The notes under the pieces are model-generated. The model saw only the letters and a list, made by a program, of their open reading frames with translations. It made no database searches and was not told the origin of the DNA. Source: JAJYTL01 sp046705265 (GTDB taxonomy: Bacteria; Pseudomonadota; Alphaproteobacteria; Ferrovibrionales; Ferrovibrionaceae). Taken from it: a stretch of DNA of 62,291 nt. The stretch lies in assembly GCA_046705265.1 (NCBI GenBank), contig JBJKQL010000068.1, forward strand, positions 1-62,291, read 5' to 3'. Positions within the stretch are counted from its first letter, which is position 1. Each line of letters begins with the position of its first letter. Position numbers and translations under genes: made by a program. Below, piece after piece: positions 1-10,886 of the stretch.

Positions 1-127
1 AGTGATTCCTTGAAACCAATCATTTCGAGTGATTTTCCAACAGCCTGAACAACGTGCTTTTAACAAGGAAAAACTGCTTGTCTATCGTGTCCCCCATAGG
101 ATTCGAATCAAGGAAGCGGTCTACTAG
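1..127 (+). repeat. Inverted long repeat, copy A
   Basis: This stretch is about 89% identical (14 differences in 127 aligned bases) to the reverse complement of 46599-46725; the inner 40 or so bases are identical. It begins at the window edge and may extend further left. Read on the plus strand from base 14 it is open to a TAG at 125-127, and copy B has an open frame ending at the same stop, so both could be remnants of a coding 3' end. An upstream in-frame TGA at 11-13 limits this to about 37 codons. No product is recognised. Confidence 0.85.
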
Positions 128-143
128 AGGCCTTTGCCGCCGG

Positions 144-926
144 TCAGCGACGCTTCGCAGCGAGAAAGGCCTGCATCATGCGCTTCGGCTCGTCGCTCTC
201 ATAGGATTCGGCAAAACGCGCGATGCCCGCCGCGATGGCTTCATCCAGGGGCAGCAATTCCCATTGGCCCAAAAGCGCCTTCTGCAATCGGATCGCCCGT
301 GGCCCGGCGGCGAGGAGCGCGCCAAGCCAATCTTCGAGCGCAACATCGAGACTTGAGGCGGCAACCACTCGTTGCACCAGGCCGAAGGCGCGGGCCTCCG
401 ACGCGCTCCAGCGCGTCCCGAGATAGACCAGCTCCGCCGTGCGACCCCATCCCACGAGTCGCGGCAGAAGCGCCGCCTCGATCACCGAGGGAATGCCAAC
501 CATGACCTCGGGCATGCCGAAAATCGACTTTTCGGAGGCAAGCCGGAGATCGCAGCCGGCCGCGACTTCGAGTCCGGCACCGAGGCAATAGCCGTCGATT
601 CGGGCGATTACTGGCACGGGAATGGCGCGAAGCGCCGCGATCGCCTCGTGCAGCGCGGTGATGAAAACCACGGCGCTCGGCGGATCGAGGCCGGCCATAT
701 GGCGCACGTCGGCGCCGCCGATGAAGGCGAGATTGCCGGCGCCGGTTACCACCACCGCCCGCAATGCCGAATCATCGTTCAGACGCCGTGCAGCGGCGGC
801 GAGCTCCGCCAGCGCCGCCAGCCCAAGAATGTTGAGATCGTTCTCGCCTTGAATCGTGATGGTCGCAACACGGCCGTCGGGCCTCGCTTTGACGTCCAAC
901 AAAACCCGGGCCGGGCTTGACGTCAC
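144..926 (-). CDS. Enoyl-CoA hydratase/isomerase family protein
   Basis: This 260-residue crotonase-fold protein probably hydrates, isomerises or otherwise processes an acyl-CoA in the cytoplasm. The oxyanion-hole region around GAGLE (116-120) and the MPE motif (138-140) place two acidic residues, E120 and E140, exactly 20 apart, as are the two catalytic glutamates of classical enoyl-CoA hydratase (E144/E164 in the rat enzyme), so hydratase chemistry is credible. The start is a GTG overlapping the TGA stop of trmFO by four bases (GTGA), which implies translational coupling. The substrate cannot be read from the sequence, and linkage to trmFO does not suggest a shared pathway. Confidence 0.88.
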   Translation of the reverse strand: MTSSPARVLLDVKARPDGRVATITIQGENDLNILGLAALAELAAAARRLNDDSALRAVVVTGAGNLAFIGGADVRHMAGLDPPSAVVFITALHEAIAALRAIPVPVIARIDGYCLGAGLEVAAGCDLRLASEKSIFGMPEVMVGIPSVIEAALLPRLVGWGRTAELVYLGTRWSASEARAFGLVQRVVAASSLDVALEDWLGALLAAGPRAIRLQKALLGQWELLPLDEAIAAGIARFAESYESDEPKRMMQAFLAAKRR

Positions 927-2290
927 GCGGCGTGCCTTTTGCCGAGCCAGCGCGCGAGATCCAACCGAGCGCGGGCATTGATCGCCGCCTTGCGATCGCT
1001 CTTCCCGATCTTCGTGCCAAGTCCGGACGGACCAAGGTCGGGAAAAAGACCGTAATTGACGTTCATCGGCTGGAAGGTGCGGGCATCCGCACCGCCCGTG
1101 ATGTGGCCGAGAAGAGCACCAAGCGCCGTCGTCGCCGGCGGCGGCACCACGGCCTCGCCCCAGCGTTCGGCAGCCGCAAATCGCCCGGCCAAGAGGCCGA
1201 TGGCGGCACTTTCCACATAGCCTTCGACGCCCGTGATCTGACCGGCAAAACGGATCCGAGAATCCCGCTTCAGCCGCAGATCAGGCCGAAGAAGCCGCGG
1301 GCTGTTGATGAAGGAATTGCGATGCAGACCACCGAGGCGGGCGAATTCCGCCTTCTCAAGACCCGGGATCATGCGGAAGATGCGCGCCTGCTCGCCGTAT
1401 TTCAGCTTGGTCTGAAATCCGACCATGTTGTAGAGCGTGCCGAGTGCATTGTCCTGGCGAAGCTGCACCACCGCATAGGGCCGCAGCTTGCCGTGCGGAT
1501 TGGTGAGGCCGACGGGTTTCATCGGGCCGAAAGCCAAGGTCTCGCGGCCGCGCGCCGCCATTACCTCGATCGGCAGGCAACCTTCGAAATAGGGCGTGCC
1601 CGCTTCCCAGTCGTGAAAGGCAGCCGTGTCACCGGCAAGGAGCGCTTCGATGAAGGCCTCGTACTCGGCGCGGCTGAGCGCGCAGTTGATGTAGTCGGCG
1701 CCATCGCCGCCCGGACCGGCCTTGTCGTAGCGCGATTGAAACCATGCCTTGGAGAAATCAATCGAATCCTTATAGACGATCGGGGCTATGGCATCGAAGA
1801 AAGCAAGCGCGTCCTCGCCGGTCAAAGTCCGGATCGCGGCGGCAAGCGATGCCGAGGTCAAGGGGCCGGTGGCGATGATGACGCTATCCCAATCGGCGGG
1901 CGGCAGCCCTGCGATCTCGCCGCGGGAAAGCGTGATCAAGGGCTCGGCCGCGATGGCCGTTTCGACCGCTTTGGCGAATCCGTCGCGGTCGACCGCAAGC
2001 GCGCCGCCCGCCGGCACCTGATTTTTGTCGGCGGCGGCGAGGATGAGCGAGCCGGCGTCCCGCATTTCCGCATGCAGAAGGCCAACCGCGTTCCGCTCCG
2101 CATCGTCGGAGCGGAAAGAGTTCGAGCAGACGAGCTCGGCGAGGCGCCCGGTCCGGTGCGCTTCAGTCAATTTCTCCGGCCGCATCTCATGCAGTACGGT
2201 CGCGACGCCGGCGCGCGCAAGCTGCCATGCAGCTTCGCAACCCGCGAGCCCACCGCCGACGACATGAACGGGCGCCCTGGCCGCCATCAA
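923..2290 (-). CDS. trmFO: Methylenetetrahydrofolate-tRNA-(uracil-5-)-methyltransferase TrmFO
   Basis: This 455-residue FAD- and folate-dependent enzyme makes 5-methyluridine at position 54 of the tRNA T-loop, using methylenetetrahydrofolate rather than SAM. The N-terminus carries the dinucleotide-binding loop GGGLAG (12-17) followed by CEAAWQLAR, and the CSNSFRSDD segment near residue 55 is typical of the family. Length is normal for TrmFO. The family replaces TrmA in many alphaproteobacteria and Firmicutes. The gene couples at its 3' end with the enoyl-CoA hydratase gene. About 50 bases separate its start from the recX stop. Confidence 0.96.
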   Translation of the reverse strand: MMAARAPVHVVGGGLAGCEAAWQLARAGVATVLHEMRPEKLTEAHRTGRLAELVCSNSFRSDDAERNAVGLLHAEMRDAGSLILAAADKNQVPAGGALAVDRDGFAKAVETAIAAEPLITLSRGEIAGLPPADWDSVIIATGPLTSASLAAAIRTLTGEDALAFFDAIAPIVYKDSIDFSKAWFQSRYDKAGPGGDGADYINCALSRAEYEAFIEALLAGDTAAFHDWEAGTPYFEGCLPIEVMAARGRETLAFGPMKPVGLTNPHGKLRPYAVVQLRQDNALGTLYNMVGFQTKLKYGEQARIFRMIPGLEKAEFARLGGLHRNSFINSPRLLRPDLRLKRDSRIRFAGQITGVEGYVESAAIGLLAGRFAAAERWGEAVVPPPATTALGALLGHITGGADARTFQPMNVNYGLFPDLGPSGLGTKIGKSDRKAAINARARLDLARWLGKRHAA

Positions 2291-2337
2291 ATCCGTCCCT
2301 TCCCTTCGATTTTAATTTAACGCCGGGAGCGGCAATG

Positions 2338-2886
2338 TCATGCCTCTTCCGTCTTGTTTTCTGCATCGATCACGGCCCGCACGGTGGCGAGCGAAAACCC
2401 CCGCCGGGCCAGCGCCGCCATGTCCCTATTGCGGTAAGCCTCGCGATCCGGACCCTGCCGCCAGGGGCCGAGCCGACGACGGCGGGCATAGGCGGTCGCC
2501 GCCGCTCGATCCGGCTCCGGATGATCGGCCTTGAGCGCTTCGAGCGCGGCGCTGATCACCTCGCCCGCGATACCTTGCGCCGCCAAAGTGGCGGCGATGC
2601 GCGAAATCGACTTCCCCTGCCGGAACAAGGCCTCGGCTCGAGCCCCCGCATGGCGGGCATCGTCGAGGACCGCCAAGCGCTGCAGCTTCGCAAGCAGCAC
2701 ATCGATGGCGCGGTACGTCGCTTCGCGATCAACGGGTCCTTGGCGTTCCGCCCGCGTCACCCGGCGATGCAACACCCGGCGGAGATTTTCCGCCGAACTC
2801 GCGTAGCGTTCGAGATAAGACAGCGCCGCCCGTTCCAGCGCTTCGGGACGAAGCGAGAGCTTCGACTTGCGTTGATGGGCGGCCAT
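2338..2886 (-). CDS. recX: Regulatory protein RecX
   Basis: This predicted 182-residue protein matches the RecX family, small helical repeat proteins that bind RecA filaments and inhibit recombinase activity. It shows the expected pattern of three-helix repeats: YLERYASSAENLRRVL at the N-terminal side, then a block with DDARHAGARAEALFRQGKS and a third block ending RRGFS. I place the start at the ATG at 2884-2886, because the longer reading to 3045 would overlap the uvrA 3' end and its extra residues lack RecX character. RecX next to uvrA rather than recA is a somewhat unusual linkage, but both belong to DNA repair. Confidence 0.8.
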   Translation of the reverse strand: MAAHQRKSKLSLRPEALERAALSYLERYASSAENLRRVLHRRVTRAERQGPVDREATYRAIDVLLAKLQRLAVLDDARHAGARAEALFRQGKSISRIAATLAAQGIAGEVISAALEALKADHPEPDRAAATAYARRRRLGPWRQGPDREAYRNRDMAALARRGFSLATVRAVIDAENKTEEA

Positions 2887-2893
2887 TGGTCGT

Positions 2894-5770
<2,877 letters not shown>

Positions 5771-6079
5771 AAAAACCAGCTAAGAGGAAGGCCGCGCCGC
5801 GCGGAGTGCACCGCCGACGAGCGCGCTATTATGAAGCAAATCCGAATGCTGGAAAGCGGCCATTTCAGGCCCCGCGCCCTGTTGCCAAGGCAGGGTAAGG
5901 CACCGTCGCCACAGGCGCCTGTGTCGTGGTCTCGAAATTCGCTCAACGCCCAACATCGGCGATCGTGCGAACGTCGAAACGGCATCGACACTAGGATTCA
6001 ATAGGTCGCCAGGGTCCCTTCAATTCCGAAATTCGCCAGAAGCCGATATCGCGATGCCACGAATTTCGGGGTCTGGACA
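5771..6079. other. Intergenic region upstream of uvrA, no gene seen
   Basis: These 309 bases lie between uvrA and the next minus-strand gene. Short open frames on both strands have no recognisable family features. The region must hold the uvrA promoter unless uvrA is read through from the upstream gene. I looked for the alphaproteobacterial SOS pattern (GTTC/GAAC repeats 7 apart) and did not find a convincing one. Confidence 0.5.
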
Positions 6080-6496
6080 CTAGCGGTAAGCCTCCTTCGC
6101 CATCATCAGCTCGCGTCGGGCGCGGAGGGCACGGGCGTGAGCCGACTTAAACGTCTTGTCCCGCAAGCCAATCTTGGCCTCGCGGAGCGCGATCTCGAGC
6201 CGCGATCTGACGTTGGCGCGGCCCTTGAGGTCATGCAACGCACCATTGCCCATCCCCTTGCAGGGATTGCCTGCCGGCGCAAAGAATCCAACGCCGTGCG
6301 GCCCCACCAGACAGTTGACCACGTGATGCAGATGCAGATGAACCATCTTCGTCGACTTGACGTCTGAGGCGAACCCGGCATGTTCGATAGCGGTTGATAT
6401 TTCCCGTTGCGCATTGCCCATGGCAAAGGCCGGAGTCCCGAGAAACGCACTGAGCGATAAGCTAGCCAAAATGACCAGGATGAAATGTCGGTTCAT
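6080..6496 (-). CDS. Small secreted protein of unknown function
   Basis: This 138-residue protein has a clear Sec signal peptide: positive start MNRH, a hydrophobic core (ILVILASLSLSAFLG) and a likely cleavage after PAFA near residue 25. The mature part has two cysteines (CLVG and PCKGMGN), which could form a disulfide, and a basic, helical C-terminal half rich in Arg, Lys and Ala. A purine-rich ribosome-binding site (GAGGGAGAA) lies about 8 bases before the ATG. I recognise no family. A periplasmic location is the only inference I make. Confidence 0.7.
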   Translation of the reverse strand: MNRHFILVILASLSLSAFLGTPAFAMGNAQREISTAIEHAGFASDVKSTKMVHLHLHHVVNCLVGPHGVGFFAPAGNPCKGMGNGALHDLKGRANVRSRLEIALREAKIGLRDKTFKSAHARALRARRELMMAKEAYR

Positions 6497-6581
6497 GGCC
6501 GCTGTTCTCCCTCTCGGCAGGCAATAGCGCCGCCGCTATTCCCTATTGTTACCTGAAATTCGTCGCCGTGCGGAGGAGAGG

Positions 6582-7409
6582 ATGATGCGGTCATGTTTAG
6601 GTCACAGGCGAGGCAAAACTGCGGCGATGCCGGCGCGCAGGGCCGATAAAAGTCTCCTGCCGATGGCCGGCGGCACGGTCTATGTCGGCACCTCCGGCTG
6701 GCACTATTCCCATTGGGTCGGTCCATTTTACCCTAAGGGATTGGCACCAAATGCTTTTCTCGGCTATTACGCGGGCAGGTTTGGCTCGGTCGAGATCAAT
6801 AACACCTTTTATCGGCTGCCCGCGGCGGAGACGGTTGCCGAATGGCGCCGGGCAACACCCCCCGACTTCGTCTTTGCCTGCAAAGCAAGCCGCTACATCA
6901 CCCATATGAAAAAGTTGAAGGACCCTGCGGCATCGACGAAGCGCTTCTTCGATGTCGTGACGGGCCTCGGCCGGAAGCTTGGCCCCATTCTGTTTCAGCT
7001 GCCCCCCCACTGGAGTGTCGATGCCGATCGGCTAGCGCGTTTCCTCGTCACGTTGCCGCAGGGATTCCGCTTTGCGTTCGAATTCCGCGATATGCGCTGG
7101 TTCGTCCCGGCCGTCCTCCGCCTTCTCGAAGATCACGGTGCCGCCGCCTGCGCCTTTGATCTCGACGGCCGGCGGTCGCCGGTGCGTCTCACGGCCGACT
7201 TCATCTATATCCGCCTTCATGGGCCCGGTGGTCCCTATCGCGGCCGCTACGATGGACGAACACTCGCCGCCTGGGCACGGCACACCAAGGCGTGGCGCGA
7301 GTCCGGCCTCGACGTCTATTGTTATTTCGACAACGACGAAGCCGGTTATGCCGCCGCGGACGCCCTACGGCTTGCCACTTTGCTCGATGGGAATGGCCGT
7401 TCTGGTTAG
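6582..7409 (+). CDS. DUF72 family protein
   Basis: This DUF72 (YecE-like) protein adopts a TIM-barrel fold related to endonuclease IV; the biochemical role of the family is not established. The conserved core begins at YVGTSGWHYSHW, followed by the family segments FYP, VEINNTFYR, FACKASRYITH, GPILFQLPP and FEFRDMRWF, and near the end YCYFDNDEAGYA. The ATG pair at 6582/6585 has a strong upstream GGAGG at good spacing and is preferred; the conserved fold itself starts at the methionine at 6663. The gene ends tail-to-tail with the lipid kinase gene, overlapping it by four bases. Confidence 0.9.
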   Translation: MMRSCLGHRRGKTAAMPARRADKSLLPMAGGTVYVGTSGWHYSHWVGPFYPKGLAPNAFLGYYAGRFGSVEINNTFYRLPAAETVAEWRRATPPDFVFACKASRYITHMKKLKDPAASTKRFFDVVTGLGRKLGPILFQLPPHWSVDADRLARFLVTLPQGFRFAFEFRDMRWFVPAVLRLLEDHGAAACAFDLDGRRSPVRLTADFIYIRLHGPGGPYRGRYDGRTLAAWARHTKAWRESGLDVYCYFDNDEAGYAAADALRLATLLDGNGRSG

Positions 7410-8317
7410 GTTTCCGCCGCAATCAAGGCAATCGGCTGTTTCACCAGGGTAACCCGAAGGGGCAACACGGCGAGAAGATCGCCGTCGGCCTGGATCGGTT
7501 CGCCCGGTTCGCCCGAGACCTGGATCGCGGTCGCCGGAAGGACGCGAACATCGGGCAGCCGTTCGAGCCGGTTGCCAACGAACGCCACCGCATAACGAAA
7601 AAGATTCCACCGCCCGCCCCGTTCAAATAGCGCGACATAGAGCGACGGTTCGTCGAGTCGCGCCTTTGGCGCGACGATGAAGCGACCACCGTAATAGTGT
7701 CCCTTGGCGATGACGACCGAAGAGGCGTGGTACGACGTGCCGTCGATGTTGACCTGATAGCAGCGCGGACGGTAACGCAGAAGCGCACCCAGCGCCGAGA
7801 GCACATAGGCGATCTTGCCCAGGGCCCGCTTCAAGCGAAGATTAAGGCCTTCCACGACCCGGGCATCAAAGCCGACGCCAATCATTAGCGCAAAGCGGCG
7901 CCCGTTGGCATCGCCAAGAAACACCGGCCGCGGCGGTGCGAAAGCGATCGCCTTGGCAACCGCCTTGGCCGAGGCACCGAGGCCAATCTCCGCCGCCAAT
8001 ACATTTGCCGTGCCGAGGGGAAGAAGCGCAAGCGGCAAGGCGGAACCGGCAAGGCCGTTGATCACCTCGTTGATGGTGCCGTCACCACCCGCCGCCACCA
8101 CCAGGTTGCAGCGCGAGGGATTTGCGGCCCGCGCCAAGGCCTCGGCGTCGCCGGGCCGCGCCGTGCGACGGACCTCGACCGCGCAATCAAAGCGGCGAAG
8201 CAGCGCAATCACATGCGCGAAACGCCGACGGCGGCGCCAACCGGCGACCGGATTGTAGATCACGAGGAGCCGCCGCGGCGCGAGCCCGGGGAGAGAAGCG
8301 GATGTGAGGGGGGGCAA
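7406..8317 (-). CDS. Diacylglycerol kinase-family lipid kinase (YegS/DagK-like)
   Basis: This predicted cytoplasmic lipid kinase of 303 residues carries the DAGK catalytic signature: the VIYNPVAG strand-loop near residue 20, the nucleotide-binding GGDGT at 77-81 followed by INEVINGL, and PLGTANVLA. The C-terminal beta-sandwich characteristic of the family is present. Substrates in the family include diacylglycerol, phosphatidylglycerol and sphingosine bases, and the sequence does not decide. The start is a TTG. Its neighbours include an LpxH-like phosphatase and a glycosyltransferase, which fits a membrane-lipid neighbourhood. Confidence 0.88.
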   Translation of the reverse strand: MPPLTSASLPGLAPRRLLVIYNPVAGWRRRRRFAHVIALLRRFDCAVEVRRTARPGDAEALARAANPSRCNLVVAAGGDGTINEVINGLAGSALPLALLPLGTANVLAAEIGLGASAKAVAKAIAFAPPRPVFLGDANGRRFALMIGVGFDARVVEGLNLRLKRALGKIAYVLSALGALLRYRPRCYQVNIDGTSYHASSVVIAKGHYYGGRFIVAPKARLDEPSLYVALFERGGRWNLFRYAVAFVGNRLERLPDVRVLPATAIQVSGEPGEPIQADGDLLAVLPLRVTLVKQPIALIAAET

Positions 8318-8510
8318 TCAGGCCTCGAAACTAAAATGAAAAACCAGGAGACTTTTCTATATTACGTCTGTTTTCTAGAAAAGTTACATTTTTATTTAAG
8401 TAATATTACAAACGAGATATCATATTTGTTATATTTTACTTGTAATATTCTACATCTTGATTTATGCTCCTCGCAAGAATTTGTCGAGGAGTTCCAGGCG
8501 CCGCCGCCGC
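8318..8510. promoter_or_regulatory. AT-rich divergent intergenic island with inverted repeat
   Basis: Between two divergent genes lies a run that is strikingly AT-rich compared with its surroundings (roughly 8335-8460). It contains a perfect 10-base inverted repeat, AATATTACAA at 8402-8411 and TTGTAATATT at 8440-8449. This probably carries promoters for both genes and may be a binding site for a regulator or nucleoid protein that favours AT-rich DNA. That role is inferred from composition and position only. Confidence 0.5.
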
Positions 8511-9284
8511 ATGCCGACCATTGATCGATACCGCACGATTTGGATATCCGACGTGCATCTTGGGACCCGCGGCTGCAAGGCCGATTTCCTGCTCGACTTC
8601 CTCAAGTACACCGAATCGGAAACGCTTTATCTGGTGGGAGACATTGTCGATGGCTGGCGGCTTCGCCGTTCGTGGTATTGGGCGCAGAGCCACAACGACG
8701 TCATCCAGAAAATTCTGCGCAAGGCACGCAAGGGAACCAAGGTCTTCTACATTCCGGGCAACCACGACGAGGCGCTGCGCGATTACGACGGCATCGTACT
8801 TGGCGGCATCACGGTGTGTTCGCACCACATACACGAGACGGCGGACGGCAAGCGGCTGCTTATCATTCATGGCGATCAATTCGATGGCATCGTGCAATAC
8901 GCCAAATGGCTGGCGCGGCTTGGCGACAGCGCCTACACCGTGTGCTTGGTCTTGAACCACTGGTTCAATCATCTCCGGCGCCGCGTCGGCTATCCCTATT
9001 GGTCGTTGTCGGCTTATCTCAAGAGCCGGGTCAAGAACGCGGTTGAGTACATCTCGAACTACGAGCAAGCGATCGCGCGGGAAGCGCGGCGCCGCGGCGC
9101 CGATGGCGTGGTGTGCGGCCACATCCACCAAGCCGATCTGCGCGTGATCGACGGCATCCTCTATTGCAACGACGGCGACTGGGTCGAAAGCTGCACCGCG
9201 CTGGTCGAAAACCCCGCCGGACGTCTCGAGATTCTGCATTGGACCGAGAGGCAGGCCCGCGCCGTGGTGCAGGCGGCGGAATAA
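8511..9284 (+). CDS. LpxH-like UDP-2,3-diacylglucosamine diphosphatase family phosphoesterase
   Basis: This calcineurin-like metallophosphoesterase of about 257 residues shows all the dimetal site motifs in order: SDVHLG (D14, H16), GDIVDGW (D44), GNHDE (83-87), HGDQFD and GHIH. The best match is the COG2908 group related to LpxH, which hydrolyses UDP-diacylglucosamine in lipid A synthesis; many alphaproteobacterial members are paralogues of uncertain substrate. The ATG at 8511 gives the length usual for the family; a TTG at 8457 would add an arginine-rich leader. The stop overlaps the glycosyltransferase start by one base (TAATG), so the two are co-translated. Confidence 0.85.
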   Translation: MPTIDRYRTIWISDVHLGTRGCKADFLLDFLKYTESETLYLVGDIVDGWRLRRSWYWAQSHNDVIQKILRKARKGTKVFYIPGNHDEALRDYDGIVLGGITVCSHHIHETADGKRLLIIHGDQFDGIVQYAKWLARLGDSAYTVCLVLNHWFNHLRRRVGYPYWSLSAYLKSRVKNAVEYISNYEQAIAREARRRGADGVVCGHIHQADLRVIDGILYCNDGDWVESCTALVENPAGRLEILHWTERQARAVVQAAE

Positions 9285-10333
9285 TGCGCCTTTTGCTGGT
9301 GACGGATGCCTGGGAGCCGCAAGTCAACGGCGTCGTGCGCACACTCGGCATGATGGTGCAGATTCTCGGCGCCTGGGGGCACGAGGTCGCGCTCGTGACG
9401 CCCGGGGAATTCCGCACCATTCCTTGCCCCAGCTATCCGGAGATCCGGCTCAGCCTATTGCCCGCACGCAAGATCGCCGATCTGATGGCCGGCTTCCGGC
9501 CCGACGCGATCCATATCGCGACCGAAGGGCCTCTTGGCGTTGCCGCGCGGCGGCTCTGTCTCGCCCGCGCGCTGCCGTTCACCACGTCGTTCCATACCCG
9601 TTTCCCTGAATACATCCACGCCCGGTTCGGCGTCCCGCCGCAGCTTCTTTATGCCTGGCTCCGGCGTTTTCACAACGCCTCCACCGGAACCATGGTGGCG
9701 ACGCCGACGCTCAGGGACGAGCTCGCGGGGCGTGGATTTCGGCATTTGCGCGCGTGGTCACGGGGCGTCGACACTGCGCTGTTTCGACCCCGCGCCGAGT
9801 CATTCCTTGATCATCTGCCGCGGCCGATCTGGCTCTATGTCGGACGGGTCGCGGTAGAGAAGAATATCGAGGCCTTCCTTCGCTTGACACTCAAGGGCAG
9901 CAAGCTCGTGGTCGGCGACGGGCCCCTGCTCAGCCTGCTGCGACAGCGATATCCCGACGCGTATTTTGCCGGCACTCAGCGCAGCGAAGCCCTCGCCCGC
10001 CATTACGCCGCGAGCGACGTCTTCGTGTTTCCAAGCCGCACCGATACCTTCGGCCTCGTGTTGTTGGAGGCACTGGCGTCGGGCCTCCCGGTCGCGGCCT
10101 TCCCGGTGCCGGGGCCGCTCGATGTCATCGCGCAATCCGGCACCGGCGTACTCGACAACAATCTTCTCGCGGCCTGCCAAAGTGCCCTGCAAATCCCGCG
10201 CGCACGTTGCGCCGCCTACGGCCGCAGCCATTCCTGGGAAGCTTGCGCGCGGCAGTTTCTCACCAATCTCCAGACCATCGATGGCGTCACACCGCCGGCA
10301 TGCATCGAGGCGAGCGCGGCAAAGGCATCATGA
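9284..10333 (+). CDS. GT4-type glycosyltransferase (GT-B fold)
   Basis: This 349-residue glycosyltransferase begins MRLLLVTDAWEPQVNGVV, the typical first strand and acceptor loop of GT-B enzymes of the mannosyltransferase/PimB group. The donor-binding C-terminal domain has GPLL, then FVFPSRTDTFGLVLLEALASGLPVAAF with the family E-x7-E region. Co-translation with the LpxH-like phosphatase suggests the pair decorates or remodels a glycolipid; this pairing recurs in alphaproteobacteria. The exact sugar and acceptor are not determinable here. Confidence 0.88.
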   Translation: MRLLLVTDAWEPQVNGVVRTLGMMVQILGAWGHEVALVTPGEFRTIPCPSYPEIRLSLLPARKIADLMAGFRPDAIHIATEGPLGVAARRLCLARALPFTTSFHTRFPEYIHARFGVPPQLLYAWLRRFHNASTGTMVATPTLRDELAGRGFRHLRAWSRGVDTALFRPRAESFLDHLPRPIWLYVGRVAVEKNIEAFLRLTLKGSKLVVGDGPLLSLLRQRYPDAYFAGTQRSEALARHYAASDVFVFPSRTDTFGLVLLEALASGLPVAAFPVPGPLDVIAQSGTGVLDNNLLAACQSALQIPRARCAAYGRSHSWEACARQFLTNLQTIDGVTPPACIEASAAKAS

Positions 10334-10403
10334 GGTCCGGAATAGGCCACGGAACCGACGCCGGACGTGGCGATACTTGACAGGCTTGTCGCGATACGCC
10401 CGA

Positions 10404-10886
10404 TTACGCGCGGAGATCGCGGATGGTCTTGCGACCATCCGCGCTTGGCTGATAAACGAAGGTGATTTCGCGTAGCGCCCGCTGCAGGGCTTCGGGCGTG
10501 ATCCTCTTGCTCGGCTCGAAGGCGTCGAAGCCGACACGGCACATAAAGGCGAGCTGGTCATAAAGGAAGTCTCCGACCGCGCGGATCTCGCCAGTGAATC
10601 CGAACCGCGTGCGCAACATCCGCGCCCAGGAGAACGGACGGCCATCGCGGAATTTGGCAAATTCCAACACCATCAATGACAGCCGCGGCAGGTCGTCGCG
10701 AAGCACCTCTGGTGATTCATCCGACTTCAGCCGCACGCCGAAGGGCGCATTGCGGCTGAGAAGCGTCTCACGCTCAGCTAAGAACCGAGATAGTGAGACG
10801 ATGACGGCGCCCTCCGGCAGGGGTGCGTCGTCGGACACCGGGGTGAAGGCGTCCTCGACCAGCGTTCCGTCCTTAATGAGCGGCAT
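10404..10886 (-). CDS. DUF934 family protein of the sulfite reductase operon
   Basis: This 160-residue DUF934 protein belongs to a family regularly found beside assimilatory sulfite reductase in proteobacteria and annotated as probably involved in sulfite reduction, with no proven chemistry. Recognisable segments are SRFLAER, DDLPRLSLMVLEFAKFRDGRPFSWAR in the middle, and FMCRVGFDAFE. The start is placed at the ATG ending at 10886, which overlaps the end of the reductase gene by 14 bases; a longer reading would only add residues antisense-free of family similarity. Context supports a role in sulfur assimilation. Confidence 0.85.
   Translation of the reverse strand: MPLIKDGTLVEDAFTPVSDDAPLPEGAVIVSLSRFLAERETLLSRNAPFGVRLKSDESPEVLRDDLPRLSLMVLEFAKFRDGRPFSWARMLRTRFGFTGEIRAVGDFLYDQLAFMCRVGFDAFEPSKRITPEALQRALREITFVYQPSADGRKTIRDLRA

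Noticed and set aside
5771..6079. Search for an SOS (LexA) box before uvrA
   Set aside because: Only single half-site-like GAAC sequences were found, without a second half at the right spacing.
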